16,120 nucleotides of DNA from JAAOZP01 sp964616835 (GCA_964616835.1 CAZTSG010000028.1:1-16120), one strand, 5' to 3'; counted from the first letter of the stretch, positions 1 to 7,184 are shown. Notes: generated by a model from the letters alone, not told the origin. A program made the numbers and translations.

Positions 1-37
1 AAAAATAAAAACAGGCCGGGGTAGCTCAAACGGCTAG

Positions 38-51
38 GCCCCAAGGGTTAA
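38..51 (+). other. Predicted D-loop intron of tRNA-Met
   Basis: The D-stem strand GCTC (24-27) needs GAGC about 12 nt downstream. The sequence instead runs ..GGCTAGG, then about 13-15 extra bases holding a small CCC/GGG hairpin, then AGC. Removing roughly 38-51 restores a normal D arm. The exact ends are ambiguous by 1-2 bases and I could not draw a strict bulge-helix-bulge. Confidence 0.7.
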
Positions 52-60
52 AGCGCCAGA

Positions 61-77
61 ACACAACGTGGCTGAAA
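61..77 (+). other. Predicted non-canonical anticodon-arm intron of tRNA-Met
   Basis: 24 bases separate the two anticodon stem strands where 7 are expected. The only 7-base loop with T33 is CTCATAA (78-84), so about 17 nt before it must be intron. That places the junction at the 5' edge of the anticodon loop rather than the usual 37/38 position. Removing 60-76 or 61-77 is equivalent (A either side). The intron contains a CAC/GTG mini-hairpin. Confidence 0.75.
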
Positions 78-259
78 CTCATAATCTGGAGGCTGCGGGA
101 TCGAGACCCGCCCCCGGCATTCTACAGAATAAAATATCTATGCCTTCTTTCGTAGAAGCACTCACGCTAAAGTTTGCTGAAAGGGTGTAAAGGAGCTGCC
201 GAGGTGAGCATTAAGAGAACTAAGAACAGTACGAAGGAATAAAATGTCTCAGAGTATTG

Positions 260-508
260 CTAGAGATATTGTTTCCTTTTTATTCTCCGGATTTTTTGGG
301 ATACTATTTTTGACATCTGCGAATAAGAAAGCAAAGAGTAGATTTTTATTCCATCATTTTTCAATTTAGTCAGATTGTCTTGCCTAAGCGCAGGATAAGT
401 ATCCCAATCAAAAATTACTGCCAGTGCTATAGGTTTTGCACCATATCTTCTTAATCTACTTAATCCATCAGAAGCAGTACGACCAGTTTTGATCACAGAA
501 TCTAACAT
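260..508 (-). pseudogene. Orotate phosphoribosyltransferase-like C-terminal fragment
   Basis: The 82-residue frame contains the type I phosphoribosyltransferase PRPP loop as DSVIKTGRT (residues 3-11). It is followed by the helix-strand pattern typical of orotate phosphoribosyltransferases (RRYGAKPIALAVIFD, then GIKIYSLLSYSQ). OPRTases are about 180-210 residues, so only the C-terminal 40-45% is present. The frame stays open for about 25 more codons upstream without a recognisable OPRT N-terminal half. I see a remnant, or a very short PRTase-fold protein, in an AT-rich region with other gene fragments. A functional pyrimidine biosynthesis enzyme is unlikely because the dimer-forming and substrate-binding N-terminal part is missing. 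Confidence 0.55.
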
Positions 509-617
509 TTTTCCCCATTTATCAATTCTCCTATTGACTTGAGATGGAGAGAAGAAGGAACTCTTGAAAATGAATAAAAAACGGCTTGTCTAAATTATAC
601 GAAACAATTGCTTTAAT

Positions 618-1253
618 TTATAACGTATCCTTTTCCCATCTGACTGAAAGTTCACTCCATTCTGATGGTTCAAAACTTTTTGCTAACGAAGGGAATATCC
701 TCCTTTTTATGAAATCTTTGTCCGTTGCCGGATATTTATCCAATTCTTTAAAATATTTCCTTTCACTTGTATAAGAAATTTCTGCAATAGCCATCAATAC
801 ATCTTTTGCGAACTTTTCATCCAGATTCTTCTCTACCTCGACGGTAAGCACTCTTATTAAATATGGATGTATCCAAGAGAACAAAAACCAATAATAACCG
901 TCATATATTACATAATGCCATGCATCCAACTTTTCTGCATAATTTTTTACTTTCTTTGAATAGGCTGCTAGACTTTTCCCCGGCTGATCAAAAACCCTTT
1001 GTTTGGTTTCAATGATAAGCTTTGGTTTAAAACTTCCATATTGCTGAGAGAAAACGACAAGATCCGCCCTTTCTTCTTTTCCTTCCTCAACTTTTATTGG
1101 AACTTCAGGTATAACCTCCGGAAAAACTTCTTGATAGGAGCCTTTTGAATATTTCACTTCACTTTCAATCGCATTCTTAAAAATCCTATATACTTCACAC
1201 TGGACGTAACTTTCCTTTTTCTTTAACTCGTTTACGAGTTCCTCATTTCTCAT
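618..1253 (-). CDS. PD-(D/E)XK nuclease-fold protein, HsdR-N-like
   Basis: This 211-residue protein carries a PD-(D/E)XK pattern: D64 in ERADLVVF, then E82-T-K84 in LIIETK, with E20 in an upstream helix as a plausible extra active-site acid. This resembles the N-terminal nuclease domain of type I restriction HsdR subunits and related stand-alone type I restriction-like proteins. No helicase motifs follow, so it is a stand-alone domain. Aromatic-rich strands (HYVIYDGYYWFLFSW, about 113-127) fit the core sheet. ATG 1253 overlaps the tail of the upstream ImmA-like frame by 11 nt, suggesting former co-translation. Cleavage activity and partner are unknown. It could be a solitary nuclease, part of an eroded defence system, or a domesticated protein. 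Confidence 0.7.
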   Translation of the reverse strand: MRNEELVNELKKKESYVQCEVYRIFKNAIESEVKYSKGSYQEVFPEVIPEVPIKVEEGKEERADLVVFSQQYGSFKPKLIIETKQRVFDQPGKSLAAYSKKVKNYAEKLDAWHYVIYDGYYWFLFSWIHPYLIRVLTVEVEKNLDEKFAKDVLMAIAEISYTSERKYFKELDKYPATDKDFIKRRIFPSLAKSFEPSEWSELSVRWEKDTL

Positions 1254-1419
1254 CGAGTTCTCTCAAGGATTTAAATTCGAGCCTTTTCTTCATAAAGTTT
1301 TCTGAGACTTGAAATTCCTCGGCTAATTCTGGAATTGGATCTGAGGATTCTATAACCCATTCTTCCTTTAATTTCTTATTCAACTTATCTTCTGGAATAT
1401 TTAGAAGAATAGAAGAATC
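1243..1419 (-). pseudogene. ImmA/IrrE-like metallopeptidase C-terminal remnant
   Basis: An open frame of 58 codons follows an in-frame TAG (1420-1422) and ends TGA at 1243-1245, overlapping the start of the nuclease-like gene. Its translation has the pattern of the C-terminal end of ImmA/IrrE (M78) peptidases: a strand plus 'NIPED' segment, then LAEEFQVSENFMKKRLEF, a small helix-turn-helix-like element that closes this family. The HExxH zinc-binding part is absent, so only the tail remains. Upstream of the TAG the same strand stays open for about 20 codons in another frame. It lacks a start codon and is probably non-functional. ImmA-like proteases are usual companions of HTH repressors in mobile elements. 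Confidence 0.45.
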
Positions 1420-1444
1420 CTAGATATACCAAGTAACACCCCAG

Positions 1445-1966
1445 GTGAATACCAAGACAGGGTTTTTCACGAAGTATTCAACGACGCTCTTAATTTCCTC
1501 CCATTATGTGAAGGCTAAGAACACCCTTGGATTAGACATAGTTATCGAATATTATGTTCATTCTAAACTAATGAATGTTATTGAACTGAGTTATCTCTTA
1601 GGTGCTGTAGGTATGGAGTGTTTAAAAAGTTATCTCAGTGGTTACTTTCAAGCTAAGAACAAATCGGCAGACCTAGGATCGTTTGCTAAAGCCCTTCAGG
1701 CTCTTTTTGAGGACATCTTAATGCCCTATCAACAATCTAAGCTCGACTTTATTAGTATACGAGATAAAATTGTCCATACTGGCAGATTCCCACCTAATGT
1801 TAATCCGGTTGAGGACTATCGAAAGCTTATCAACCTTTATGAGCGGGTCATCCTGACCATTCTTGGATACAGAGGAAAACCTTATCTTAATACTACGAAA
1901 AGATATCAGCGGTCTATGAGTACAGCCTATACCTTGAGATTAGGAACATCTCGGGAGATATACTAG
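1445..1966 (+). pseudogene. ApeA-like HEPN domain protein, C-terminal part
   Basis: The 173-residue frame (GTG start; open back to 1424) matches what I know of the C-terminal HEPN domain of ApeA-like and related large defence proteins. A helix IELSYLLGAVGMECLKSYL (46-64) is followed by R106-DKIV-H111, the HEPN RNase motif R-x4-H, and then a helix ending YRGKPYL. HEPN nucleases cleave RNA in abortive defence or toxin-antitoxin systems. The long N-terminal sensor part is missing. After about 1888 the frame loses family character, while the -1 frame (from 1891) continues plausibly as protein to a stop at 2019, so a frameshift is possible. It is either a decayed defence gene or a small stand-alone HEPN. 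R and H are intact, so RNase activity cannot be dismissed. Confidence 0.58.
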
Positions 1967-2357
1967 ATAAACCCCTTAAGGAAAGATTCTTAAGCCTACT
2001 TCCTGAAGAACGAGAATGATATATTTGCTTTCTCTCAAAGTTCGTTGAAAGGGGAGGGGATGTTGAGAGAAGGTTTTCACTAATTTGTCTTGACAATTCT
2101 TTTGAACTAATTCTTAGAGCATGCTTACGAAAAAAGTGTTGAAAAAGTCAGATCTGGGTTAGTCTATGTTGCCCCTAAGTCTGTTTAAAGCGCAGCTTCA
2201 CTATGCAAGCATCTTGCTTCTCGCATGTTTCCCTCTATTTAAAACCGGTTATTACTCTTAATATTTTCCAGCTCTTTTTTAAATTTAAAAAGGCTACACG
2301 GGGAAAAATAAATCAAAAACTAATTGATTCCTCAACTCAGGGATCTGCTTCATGTCA
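1967..2357. other. Gene-poor stretch with a possible frame-shifted tail
   Basis: There is no complete gene. At 1891-2019 (+) a 42-codon open frame, with a coding-like mix of charged and hydrophobic residues, may be the true C-terminus of the HEPN gene after a -1 shift. From 2020 to 2357 the sequence is AT-rich with several TTTAAA runs and no frame, tRNA or strong hairpin that I recognise. Confidence 0.4.
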
Positions 2358-3068
2358 TTACTTACTGGGTGGGTGAACCAGCCACAGGTAGACCTTCTCC
2401 CCTCTTACGTACAAATCTTCAACCACCAATTCATCAACATTATTCTGCAGACCGTATCCTATGATGCGAGTGGCGAGCTTATGTTCGATCAGCTTGTCAG
2501 CAAGGAGGTGAGAGTAATTTAAGAGAGGGTCGAGATCGCAATTGCTTGTTCTCACGATTACTTTGTTAAAGCGCTCTGATTCCAGTTCGCAGAATATTGT
2601 GGTTACTGGTAATATTACTAGAGTCTTTTCTCCTTTAAGTAGATCCTTTACCCCTGGATGATCTTTAAATTTCTGTATAAGGATTTGCTCCCGCCTCTCA
2701 TATTCTTTTCTCATAGCAGATAGATTGTTCCTGTATGTTATCTCATTTGAAGCCATATAATCATATAGATTAACAGTAACAAAATATACCTTGCTTCCTT
2801 TGGTTAATGCAATATTGAGAAGGTTGTTGACTAAATCTTCTACGCCTTCAGGGTTTCTCATATACACGGTAATTCCGAATAAGATGTCTCTATCGGTCTT
2901 CCTGCCGAGTATCGCAATGGAACATTCATTCGTCGTGCTTTTCCATCGTTTGTTTATATACATTCTAGCGTTTCTTCCAGCTAATTCTAGATCCTCGCCC
3001 CATTCCCAAACCTTAGCCCCTTTAATCCCCCTATAAGGTTCCTTCTGATCCATTTGTTCACCAGACAT
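2358..3068 (-). CDS. Hypothetical protein, family not recognised
   Basis: This 236-residue soluble protein has no signal peptide or membrane segment. It shows alternating strands and helices: a beta-rich part (about residues 48-70, IAILGRKTDRDILFGITVYM), an amphipathic charged helix at about 115-140 (rich in R, E, K and Q), and a second alpha/beta half ending in strand VYLWLV. There are only three Cys and no recognised catalytic motif. It begins with two possible starts, ATG 3068 and ATG 3053. A TATA-like ATTTTAAT lies right at 3067-3074, so the start is uncertain. It sits alone between the remnant cluster and the proline tRNAs. An accessory or element-derived gene is plausible, but no function can be assigned. 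Confidence 0.55.
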   Translation of the reverse strand: MSGEQMDQKEPYRGIKGAKVWEWGEDLELAGRNARMYINKRWKSTTNECSIAILGRKTDRDILFGITVYMRNPEGVEDLVNNLLNIALTKGSKVYFVTVNLYDYMASNEITYRNNLSAMRKEYERREQILIQKFKDHPGVKDLLKGEKTLVILPVTTIFCELESERFNKVIVRTSNCDLDPLLNYSHLLADKLIEHKLATRIIGYGLQNNVDELVVEDLYVRGEKVYLWLVHPPSK

Positions 3069-3308
3069 ATTTTAATCAAGCAACCAATACAGATTCCAAG
3101 CCCGTATTTACTCCCACTAAACAAGATTAACTGGCGAGTTTAATTTGCGACTGAGAGATGCTAGGCATTAATATTCTCATCGACTTGCTGTAATTGAGGC
3201 CTGTCCCCCGCATTCTTCGATAAAAAAGACTATGCAACCCATGATTGTAGTTTTATTCAAAGCCCAGCAAAATCTTTATTAAACCAAGAGCCTTAAGAGG
3301 AGTTTGCT

Positions 3309-3401
3309 GGGGGCGTCGGCTAGCATGGTCTAGGCTCCGCGGCTTGGGAGATGAAAACTCCGAGATCCCGCGCGACCTGGGTTCAAATCCCAGCGCCCCC
3401 A
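3309..3401 (+). tRNA. tRNA-Pro (TGG) with canonical 37/38 intron
   Basis: The acceptor GGGGGCG (3309-3315) pairs with CGCCCCC (3394-3400), with discriminator A3401. The T arm is CTGGG TTCAAAT CCCAG. The anticodon stem is CGCGG (3338-3342)/CCGCG (3368-3372) with loop CTTGGG..C, giving anticodon TGG at 3345-3347. Removal of 18 nt (3349-3366) gives a 75-nt mature tRNA. CCA is not encoded. A TATA-like TTTATTAA at about 3273-3280 lies some 30 bases upstream. Confidence 0.95.
3349..3366 (+). other. tRNA-Pro(TGG) intron in a bulge-helix-bulge
   Basis: The central 4-bp helix is exon CTTG (3343-3346) with intron CGAG (3361-3364). The two 3-nt bulges are GGA (3347-3349) and ATC (3365-3367). Cutting after the second base of each bulge frees 18 nt and joins base 37 to base 38, which is the canonical site. 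The outer helix is the anticodon stem. Confidence 0.88.
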
Positions 3402-3579
3402 TAAGCTATTATAGCGACTAACGCTCTATGGTAATTATTTAAAATTCAGATTGCAACCTTCCATCATCATGCTTTAAGAGTTGGAGTAATAACAGTATCA
3501 ATGTGTGACAAGACGGTTCTCAAAAGCCTGAGTCAGAGGACTTAAATGCAAAATTATTTGGGACGAGAAAGGTTTACGA
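3402..3579. other. Intergenic between the two proline tRNAs
   Basis: 178 AT-rich bases between tRNA-Pro(TGG) on + and tRNA-Pro(CGG) on -, whose 3' ends face each other. I see no open frame or strong hairpin. It probably only holds the two termination regions. Confidence 0.5.
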
Positions 3580-3669
3580 TGGGGGTACCCGGATTCGAAC
3601 CGGGATCACGCGGGCCCGAGCCGCGGAGCATAACCAAGTTAGCCGGTTTTGCCTTTAGCCCATACCCCC
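3580..3669 (-). tRNA. tRNA-Pro (CGG) with a D-arm intron
   Basis: On the minus strand the acceptor GGGGGTA (3669-3663) pairs with TACCCCC (3587-3581), with discriminator A (3580). The T arm is CCCGG TTCGAAT CCGGG. The anticodon arm is CGCGG, loop CTCGGGC, CCGCG, so the anticodon is CGG and this arm has no intron. The D arm is 16 nt too long. Removing one copy of a GGCTAA-flanked segment restores it and leaves 74 nt. CCA is not encoded. Confidence 0.95.
3639..3660 (-). other. 16-nt D-arm intron zone of tRNA-Pro(CGG)
   Basis: The 6-base direct repeat GGCTAA occurs twice, 16 bases apart (RNA positions 10-15 and 26-31). Deleting any 16-nt register across the repeat gives the same normal D arm, so the exact cuts are not determined by sequence. 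The insert itself has GG/CC closing an A-rich loop. A clean BHB was not found by eye. Confidence 0.75.
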
Positions 3670-3693
3670 TTGCAAGATTTGTTTCTTAATGGG

Positions 3694-3704
3694 ATTTTTA
3701 AAAG
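3694..3704 (-). promoter_or_regulatory. TATA box of tRNA-Pro(CGG)
   Basis: On the minus strand CTTTTAAAAAT is centred about 30 bases before the tRNA 5' end at 3669. This is the usual archaeal TATA spacing with a few leader bases. Confidence 0.55.
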
Positions 3705-3908
3705 TATTTCGCTTAAACCAATGATATTCAAATGCCATTTAACTTGCTTTTTCTAGATACTTGCCGTGTGTTTTTAAAGTAAATATCCTGATTTTTCCTC
3801 ATAGTCAGATTTTAGAAGAAATAGCATCACTGTTTTCAGTATGGAATAAGCGGTTAATTGGCATTAAGTTAAAATACTTTGTTGAAGCAGAGTATCCACT
3901 ATTAAAAA

Positions 3909-5822
3909 ATGGAGAGGGAAGAGGGGAAGAGTTTCAAAGAGTTGAGCGAGATCTTCAAGGCGCTGGGTTTTCCAGTTAGGGTTGAGATATTGAAGATTCT
4001 GGATAAGAACCCGCTTAGGTATAGCGAGTTAATGAAGACCGCGAGGCTTGACAGGTTTAATGACGCCGGTAAGTTCGCATACCACTTGAGCAAGCTTATG
4101 GAGAACGGTTTGGTTGAGTATAGGGCTGAGAGTAAGATTTACGCTATAACTCCCCTGGGAAGGGATGTTTTGAATCTTGCTATGACTCTTTTCGAATCAT
4201 TGAGGAGGAAGGAGAATGTTCTCCTCGTTAGGAGGACGGATTCTTCGATAGAGCTTTTCGACAGGAAGAGGATAGAGGATTGTTTGGTGAGGGAGGCTGG
4301 GATGGAGCAGGAGACTGCTGAAGCAATATCCTTAGAGATAGAGGAGAGGCTCTACTCTCTTGGAGTCAGATACTTAACAGCACCCTTAATCAGAGAGTAT
4401 GTTAACGCAGTCCTTCTTGAGAAGAAGATGGAGAATTATAGGCATAGGCTGACTAGGCTGGGGATACCGGTGCATGATGTTAGCGAATTGATTTCCCTGA
4501 GGCGCAGCATAGATGATGTGGTGAAGGATGCTGGAGAAGAAGTCATGAGGCAGTACACGTTTCTTATGAAGCTGCCGAGGGAAATAGGAGACATTCACCT
4601 TGGTGGAATAGTGAACATAAACCATTTGGCGAGTTTCATGTTTAAGCCTGAAGAGCCTGTTCACTCCTCTGCGAGTTTAGGCCTCTTGAAGGTCTATTCC
4701 TACCTGCCCTTATTAGAATCGGCACCATCGTCTAAGTTTGTTGCGAGCAAGCTGGTGATTGAGCTAAGCAATGCTTCGTCCGATGCTAACAGCATTATAC
4801 TGGGGGAGGATTTTTTAAAAATGGATAGGGAGCTAATATTCAACATAATTCTAAGCCATAGGAAGTGGAACATTATTCTGAAGCATGCAGATGAAACACT
4901 ATTACTGGAGCTCTTTAACTACATAGAGGAGCTTGCTGAAAAAACAGTTTTATCCAACTTATCCATCTCGCTTACCGAGTATGATGCGGAGGCCCTTGAG
5001 AAAGCCTCGGATAAGCTGGTTAAATATTTTAACGTTGGAGGAGCACTCTTCCTATCTAATTTTCAGAAATCAACTCCGACACACCACTTTCTAACGCTTA
5101 GAGGGGATGTTGGAGATTACGCTAGGTCTGGCTTATTGGGGTCGATAAGCCTAAACCTTCCCTTAATATGTGAGAAAGCCTCTTTAGATAGAGAAGCTTT
5201 CCTCGGAAGCGTTGAGGAGGTTGTTAAAAAGGTTGTTGAAGCGTTTAGGCTTCAGAAAGAAAGCCTGAAAAACCTTATAGATAGTAAGAGGATACCCTTA
5301 TTGTCTGGGCCGGTGAACGGTGAAGCATATCTCATTGTTGAAAAAGGCTTTTACGCAATAGAGTTAACAGGCCTCTACGATGCTTCTCAGAAAATCAGCG
5401 GCTCGCAAAACCTTTTCGACATCGTTTCAGAAGCCGAGAAGCTCTTCAAAAAGATTAGTGAAATAATTTTTAAAAACTCTGGGAAAAACCACAGGATTAT
5501 CACAAGCCTAGTGAGCCATGAGGAGGCGGAGAGAAGGTTTAGGAGGGAAAAGATTAGTGAGGAGAAACGTGTAAACATGGTTCCTAGGAGCTTGCCTTTG
5601 GAGGAATGGTTCAAGCTGGAGTCTAGGCTTAAGAGCTTGGCTCAAGACTCTAACGTTATTCTTCTCCGGAGCCTAGAGGAGCTTAAAAGCATTAGGAAAA
5701 ACAGTAAGTCAAGCATCGTAATACATAATCCTGCTACGATGTGTGCAGCCTGCGGAAGGATATACCCAATTGTTGAAGAGAGCTGCGTATGCGGATCCAG
5801 CTCCAGAAGCTTCGTTATATAG
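3909..5822 (+). CDS. ArsR-type HTH + ATP-cone + degenerate NrdD-like protein
   Basis: This 637-residue protein has three parts. Residues 8-98 form an ArsR-like winged helix (FPVRVEILKILDK..YSELMK..YHLSKLMENGLVEY, then a TPLGRDVL wing end). Residues about 104-185 form an ATP-cone (VRRTDSSIELFDRKRIEDCLVREAG), the (d)ATP-sensing module of ribonucleotide reductases and NrdR. Residues about 215-637 resemble class III reductase NrdD (LPREIGDIHLGGIVNINHL; SLNLPLICEKA) and end in a Cys cluster C612, C615, C626, C628. The chain stops right after this cluster, so the glycyl-radical RVxGY tail is absent. I infer a nucleotide-sensing transcription regulator rather than an enzyme. ATG 3909 lies about 35 bases after a TATA-like TAAAATACTT (3870-3879), so the transcript is nearly leaderless. 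Confidence 0.85.
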   Translation: MEREEGKSFKELSEIFKALGFPVRVEILKILDKNPLRYSELMKTARLDRFNDAGKFAYHLSKLMENGLVEYRAESKIYAITPLGRDVLNLAMTLFESLRRKENVLLVRRTDSSIELFDRKRIEDCLVREAGMEQETAEAISLEIEERLYSLGVRYLTAPLIREYVNAVLLEKKMENYRHRLTRLGIPVHDVSELISLRRSIDDVVKDAGEEVMRQYTFLMKLPREIGDIHLGGIVNINHLASFMFKPEEPVHSSASLGLLKVYSYLPLLESAPSSKFVASKLVIELSNASSDANSIILGEDFLKMDRELIFNIILSHRKWNIILKHADETLLLELFNYIEELAEKTVLSNLSISLTEYDAEALEKASDKLVKYFNVGGALFLSNFQKSTPTHHFLTLRGDVGDYARSGLLGSISLNLPLICEKASLDREAFLGSVEEVVKKVVEAFRLQKESLKNLIDSKRIPLLSGPVNGEAYLIVEKGFYAIELTGLYDASQKISGSQNLFDIVSEAEKLFKKISEIIFKNSGKNHRIITSLVSHEEAERRFRREKISEEKRVNMVPRSLPLEEWFKLESRLKSLAQDSNVILLRSLEELKSIRKNSKSSIVIHNPATMCAACGRIYPIVEESCVCGSSSRSFVI

Positions 5823-5830
5823 GCTTTAGA

Positions 5831-5840
5831 AAAATTTTAA
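5831..5840 (+). promoter_or_regulatory. TATA box of 5S rRNA
   Basis: AAAATTTTAA is centred 27 bases before the 5S 5' end, showing that 5S is transcribed from its own promoter and not from the 16S-23S operon. Confidence 0.6.
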
Positions 5841-5862
5841 TAGGAAGCTTTGCTACTTCCCA

Positions 5863-5989
5863 TGGGGTTACCGGCCATAGGGGCTGTGGAAACGCCCGCT
5901 CTCGTTCCGAACGCGGAAGCTAAGCACAGCCTCGTTTCAAACAGTAGTGTGGTCTTCGGCCACGCGAGGTTTGAAAGCTGGTAACCCCT
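5863..5989 (+). rRNA. 5S ribosomal RNA
   Basis: The terminal helix GGGGTTAC (5864-5871)/GTAACCCC (5981-5988) closes the molecule. Inside is the conserved loop CGTTCCGAACGCGGAAGCTAAG (shown in part: GTTCCGAAC, GGAAGCTAAGC), diagnostic for 5S helices II/III. It is followed by a CAGTAGTGTGG helix IV/V region with a GGTCTTCGGCC hairpin. Length is about 125-127 nt. It is separate from the 16S-23S operon and on the opposite strand, as is common in crenarchaea. Confidence 0.97.
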
Positions 5990-6034
5990 AAATGGCTGGA
6001 AGATGCTAATTGTGTGTAAAATTTTTCTTAAAGG

Positions 6035-6044
6035 CTTAAATATT
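6035..6044 (+). promoter_or_regulatory. TATA box of the DUF1512 operon
   Basis: CTTAAATATT is centred 30 bases before ATG 6069. An in-frame TAG immediately precedes that ATG and no Shine-Dalgarno is present, so the first gene is probably leaderless. Confidence 0.5.
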
Positions 6045-6068
6045 CTCAGTGCGTGGCGCCTTATGTAG

Positions 6069-7172
6069 ATGTTGATAGTCCCATTCCTCGGACAGGACAA
6101 TACGGAAATCGGTCAGATAATCAGCATAGCCTATATGATAATGTTTCTAATACTAGTCTTCTGGGGGGAGAAGATACAGATGCTTATACGCCTCCGGGAT
6201 ATAGAGTATGCTTTGGAAAGGCTCCGGATGATGAGAGATGAATCAGTCAGGTTCACAAAAGAGAAGCTTAAGAAGTATAACAAGGAGGAGATAAATCGCT
6301 TCATAGATAATTTCTTGGAATTCGTCACGGTTCCTCCTGTAGATATGGATCCTGCCGGGGTTGTTTGGAAGCTTGATCACATAGTTAAGACTGCTGAGAA
6401 CAGGATTAGGAGCGAGATTAAACAAATAATTCCTGAGCTGGATGACAGCCAGGTTTTGAATCTGATGAATCTTTTCGAAGCATCATACGCCTTAAACTAC
6501 TACTATAAGGTTGTGAGACATTATTACATTCTTGGCAAGAAGACTTCAAGCTACATATTGATCATACAGTTACAAGCAATCCTTCCACAAGTACTGATGG
6601 AGGCTGAAGCATACCTGGGTGCTATACAGGCTTTCTCCAGCGGCCAGCCTGTTGGAGACGGGGCAGGAGCCTTGGTCGCCGCCCGTCTAATGAGGGGGGG
6701 CGAGATCAAGGAGATTGAGAAGGACAACGTGTATACTGTGAAGAACATTGATGGCAGAAGGGTATACTTTATGAAGGCGAAAGGCCCTGGAGGAGCGGTG
6801 GGAACTCCCGGAGACGCGCTTATGAAGCTCAGCGAAGTCGAGAATTTTAAGACTGTCTTCATGGTGGATGCTGGGCTCAAGCTTGAGGGTGAGAAGACCG
6901 GGAGCATTGCTGAAGGTGTTGGAGCAATCATAGGAGGAATAGGAACTGAGAAGTATAAGATAGAGGAGGTTGCTACCAAGAAGTCCATACCCTTGTACGG
7001 CATGATCATAAAGATGTCTCTGAAGGAGGCGATTACGCCGATGACGAAGGAAGTGCTCAACGGTGTTGAAGAAGCATGTAAAATTCTCATGCAGAGAATC
7101 ATCGAAAAGTCTTCTGAAGGTGATGCAGTAATGGTGATAGGAGTAGGTAACACCATAGGAATAGGCCAGTAG
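6069..7172 (+). CDS. DUF1512 family membrane-anchored protein
   Basis: This 367-residue protein matches the archaeal DUF1512 family by its overall pattern. It has one N-terminal transmembrane helix (about 13-32, IGQIISIAYMIMFLILVFW). A helical cytoplasmic part follows (RDIEYALERLRMMRDESVRFTKEKLKKY..VPPVDMDPAGVVWKLDH). The C-terminal alpha/beta domain is glycine-rich (VGDGAGALVAARLM; KAKGPGGAVGTPGDAL; VGAIIGGIGTEKYKIEEVA; GDAVMVIGVGNTIGIGQ). The function of the family is not established. Glycine-rich turns suggest a ligand- or nucleotide-binding fold, which is only an impression. It is followed after 12 bases by a small membrane protein, likely in the same operon. Confidence 0.85.
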   Translation: MLIVPFLGQDNTEIGQIISIAYMIMFLILVFWGEKIQMLIRLRDIEYALERLRMMRDESVRFTKEKLKKYNKEEINRFIDNFLEFVTVPPVDMDPAGVVWKLDHIVKTAENRIRSEIKQIIPELDDSQVLNLMNLFEASYALNYYYKVVRHYYILGKKTSSYILIIQLQAILPQVLMEAEAYLGAIQAFSSGQPVGDGAGALVAARLMRGGEIKEIEKDNVYTVKNIDGRRVYFMKAKGPGGAVGTPGDALMKLSEVENFKTVFMVDAGLKLEGEKTGSIAEGVGAIIGGIGTEKYKIEEVATKKSIPLYGMIIKMSLKEAITPMTKEVLNGVEEACKILMQRIIEKSSEGDAVMVIGVGNTIGIGQ

Positions 7173-7184
7173 GGGGAGGGGAGG

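Larger units (their letters stand above)
15..119 (+). tRNA. tRNA-Met (CAT, elongator type) with two introns
   Basis: The acceptor stem GCCGGGG (15-21) pairs with CCCCGGC (112-118), with discriminator A119; the T stem is 95-99/107-111. CCA is not encoded. The anticodon arm is CCAGA, loop CTCATAA (78-84), TCTGG, giving anticodon CAT at 80-82. The acceptor stem lacks the archaeal initiator start AGCGGG, so elongator Met fits best; an Ile-CAT tRNA whose C34 is modified cannot be excluded by sequence alone. Two insertions must be removed to fold the cloverleaf: about 13-15 nt in the D loop and 17 nt at the 5' side of the anticodon loop. The remaining length is about 74 nt. Confidence 0.92.

Noticed and set aside
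120..259. Small frame GTG 204 to TAA near 242 with a purine-rich site upstream
   Set aside because: It is only 12 codons and has no recognisable product.
1420..1490. Minus-strand peptide-like frame opposite the HEPN start
   Set aside because: It is only about 22 codons, ends at TAG 1420-1422 and has no start. It could be part of the eroded ImmA-like gene but cannot be supported.
6551..7156. 201-codon open frame antisense to the DUF1512 gene
   Set aside because: The plus-strand frame has promoter, start context and family pattern. The antisense frame is serine/proline-rich low-complexity shadow.
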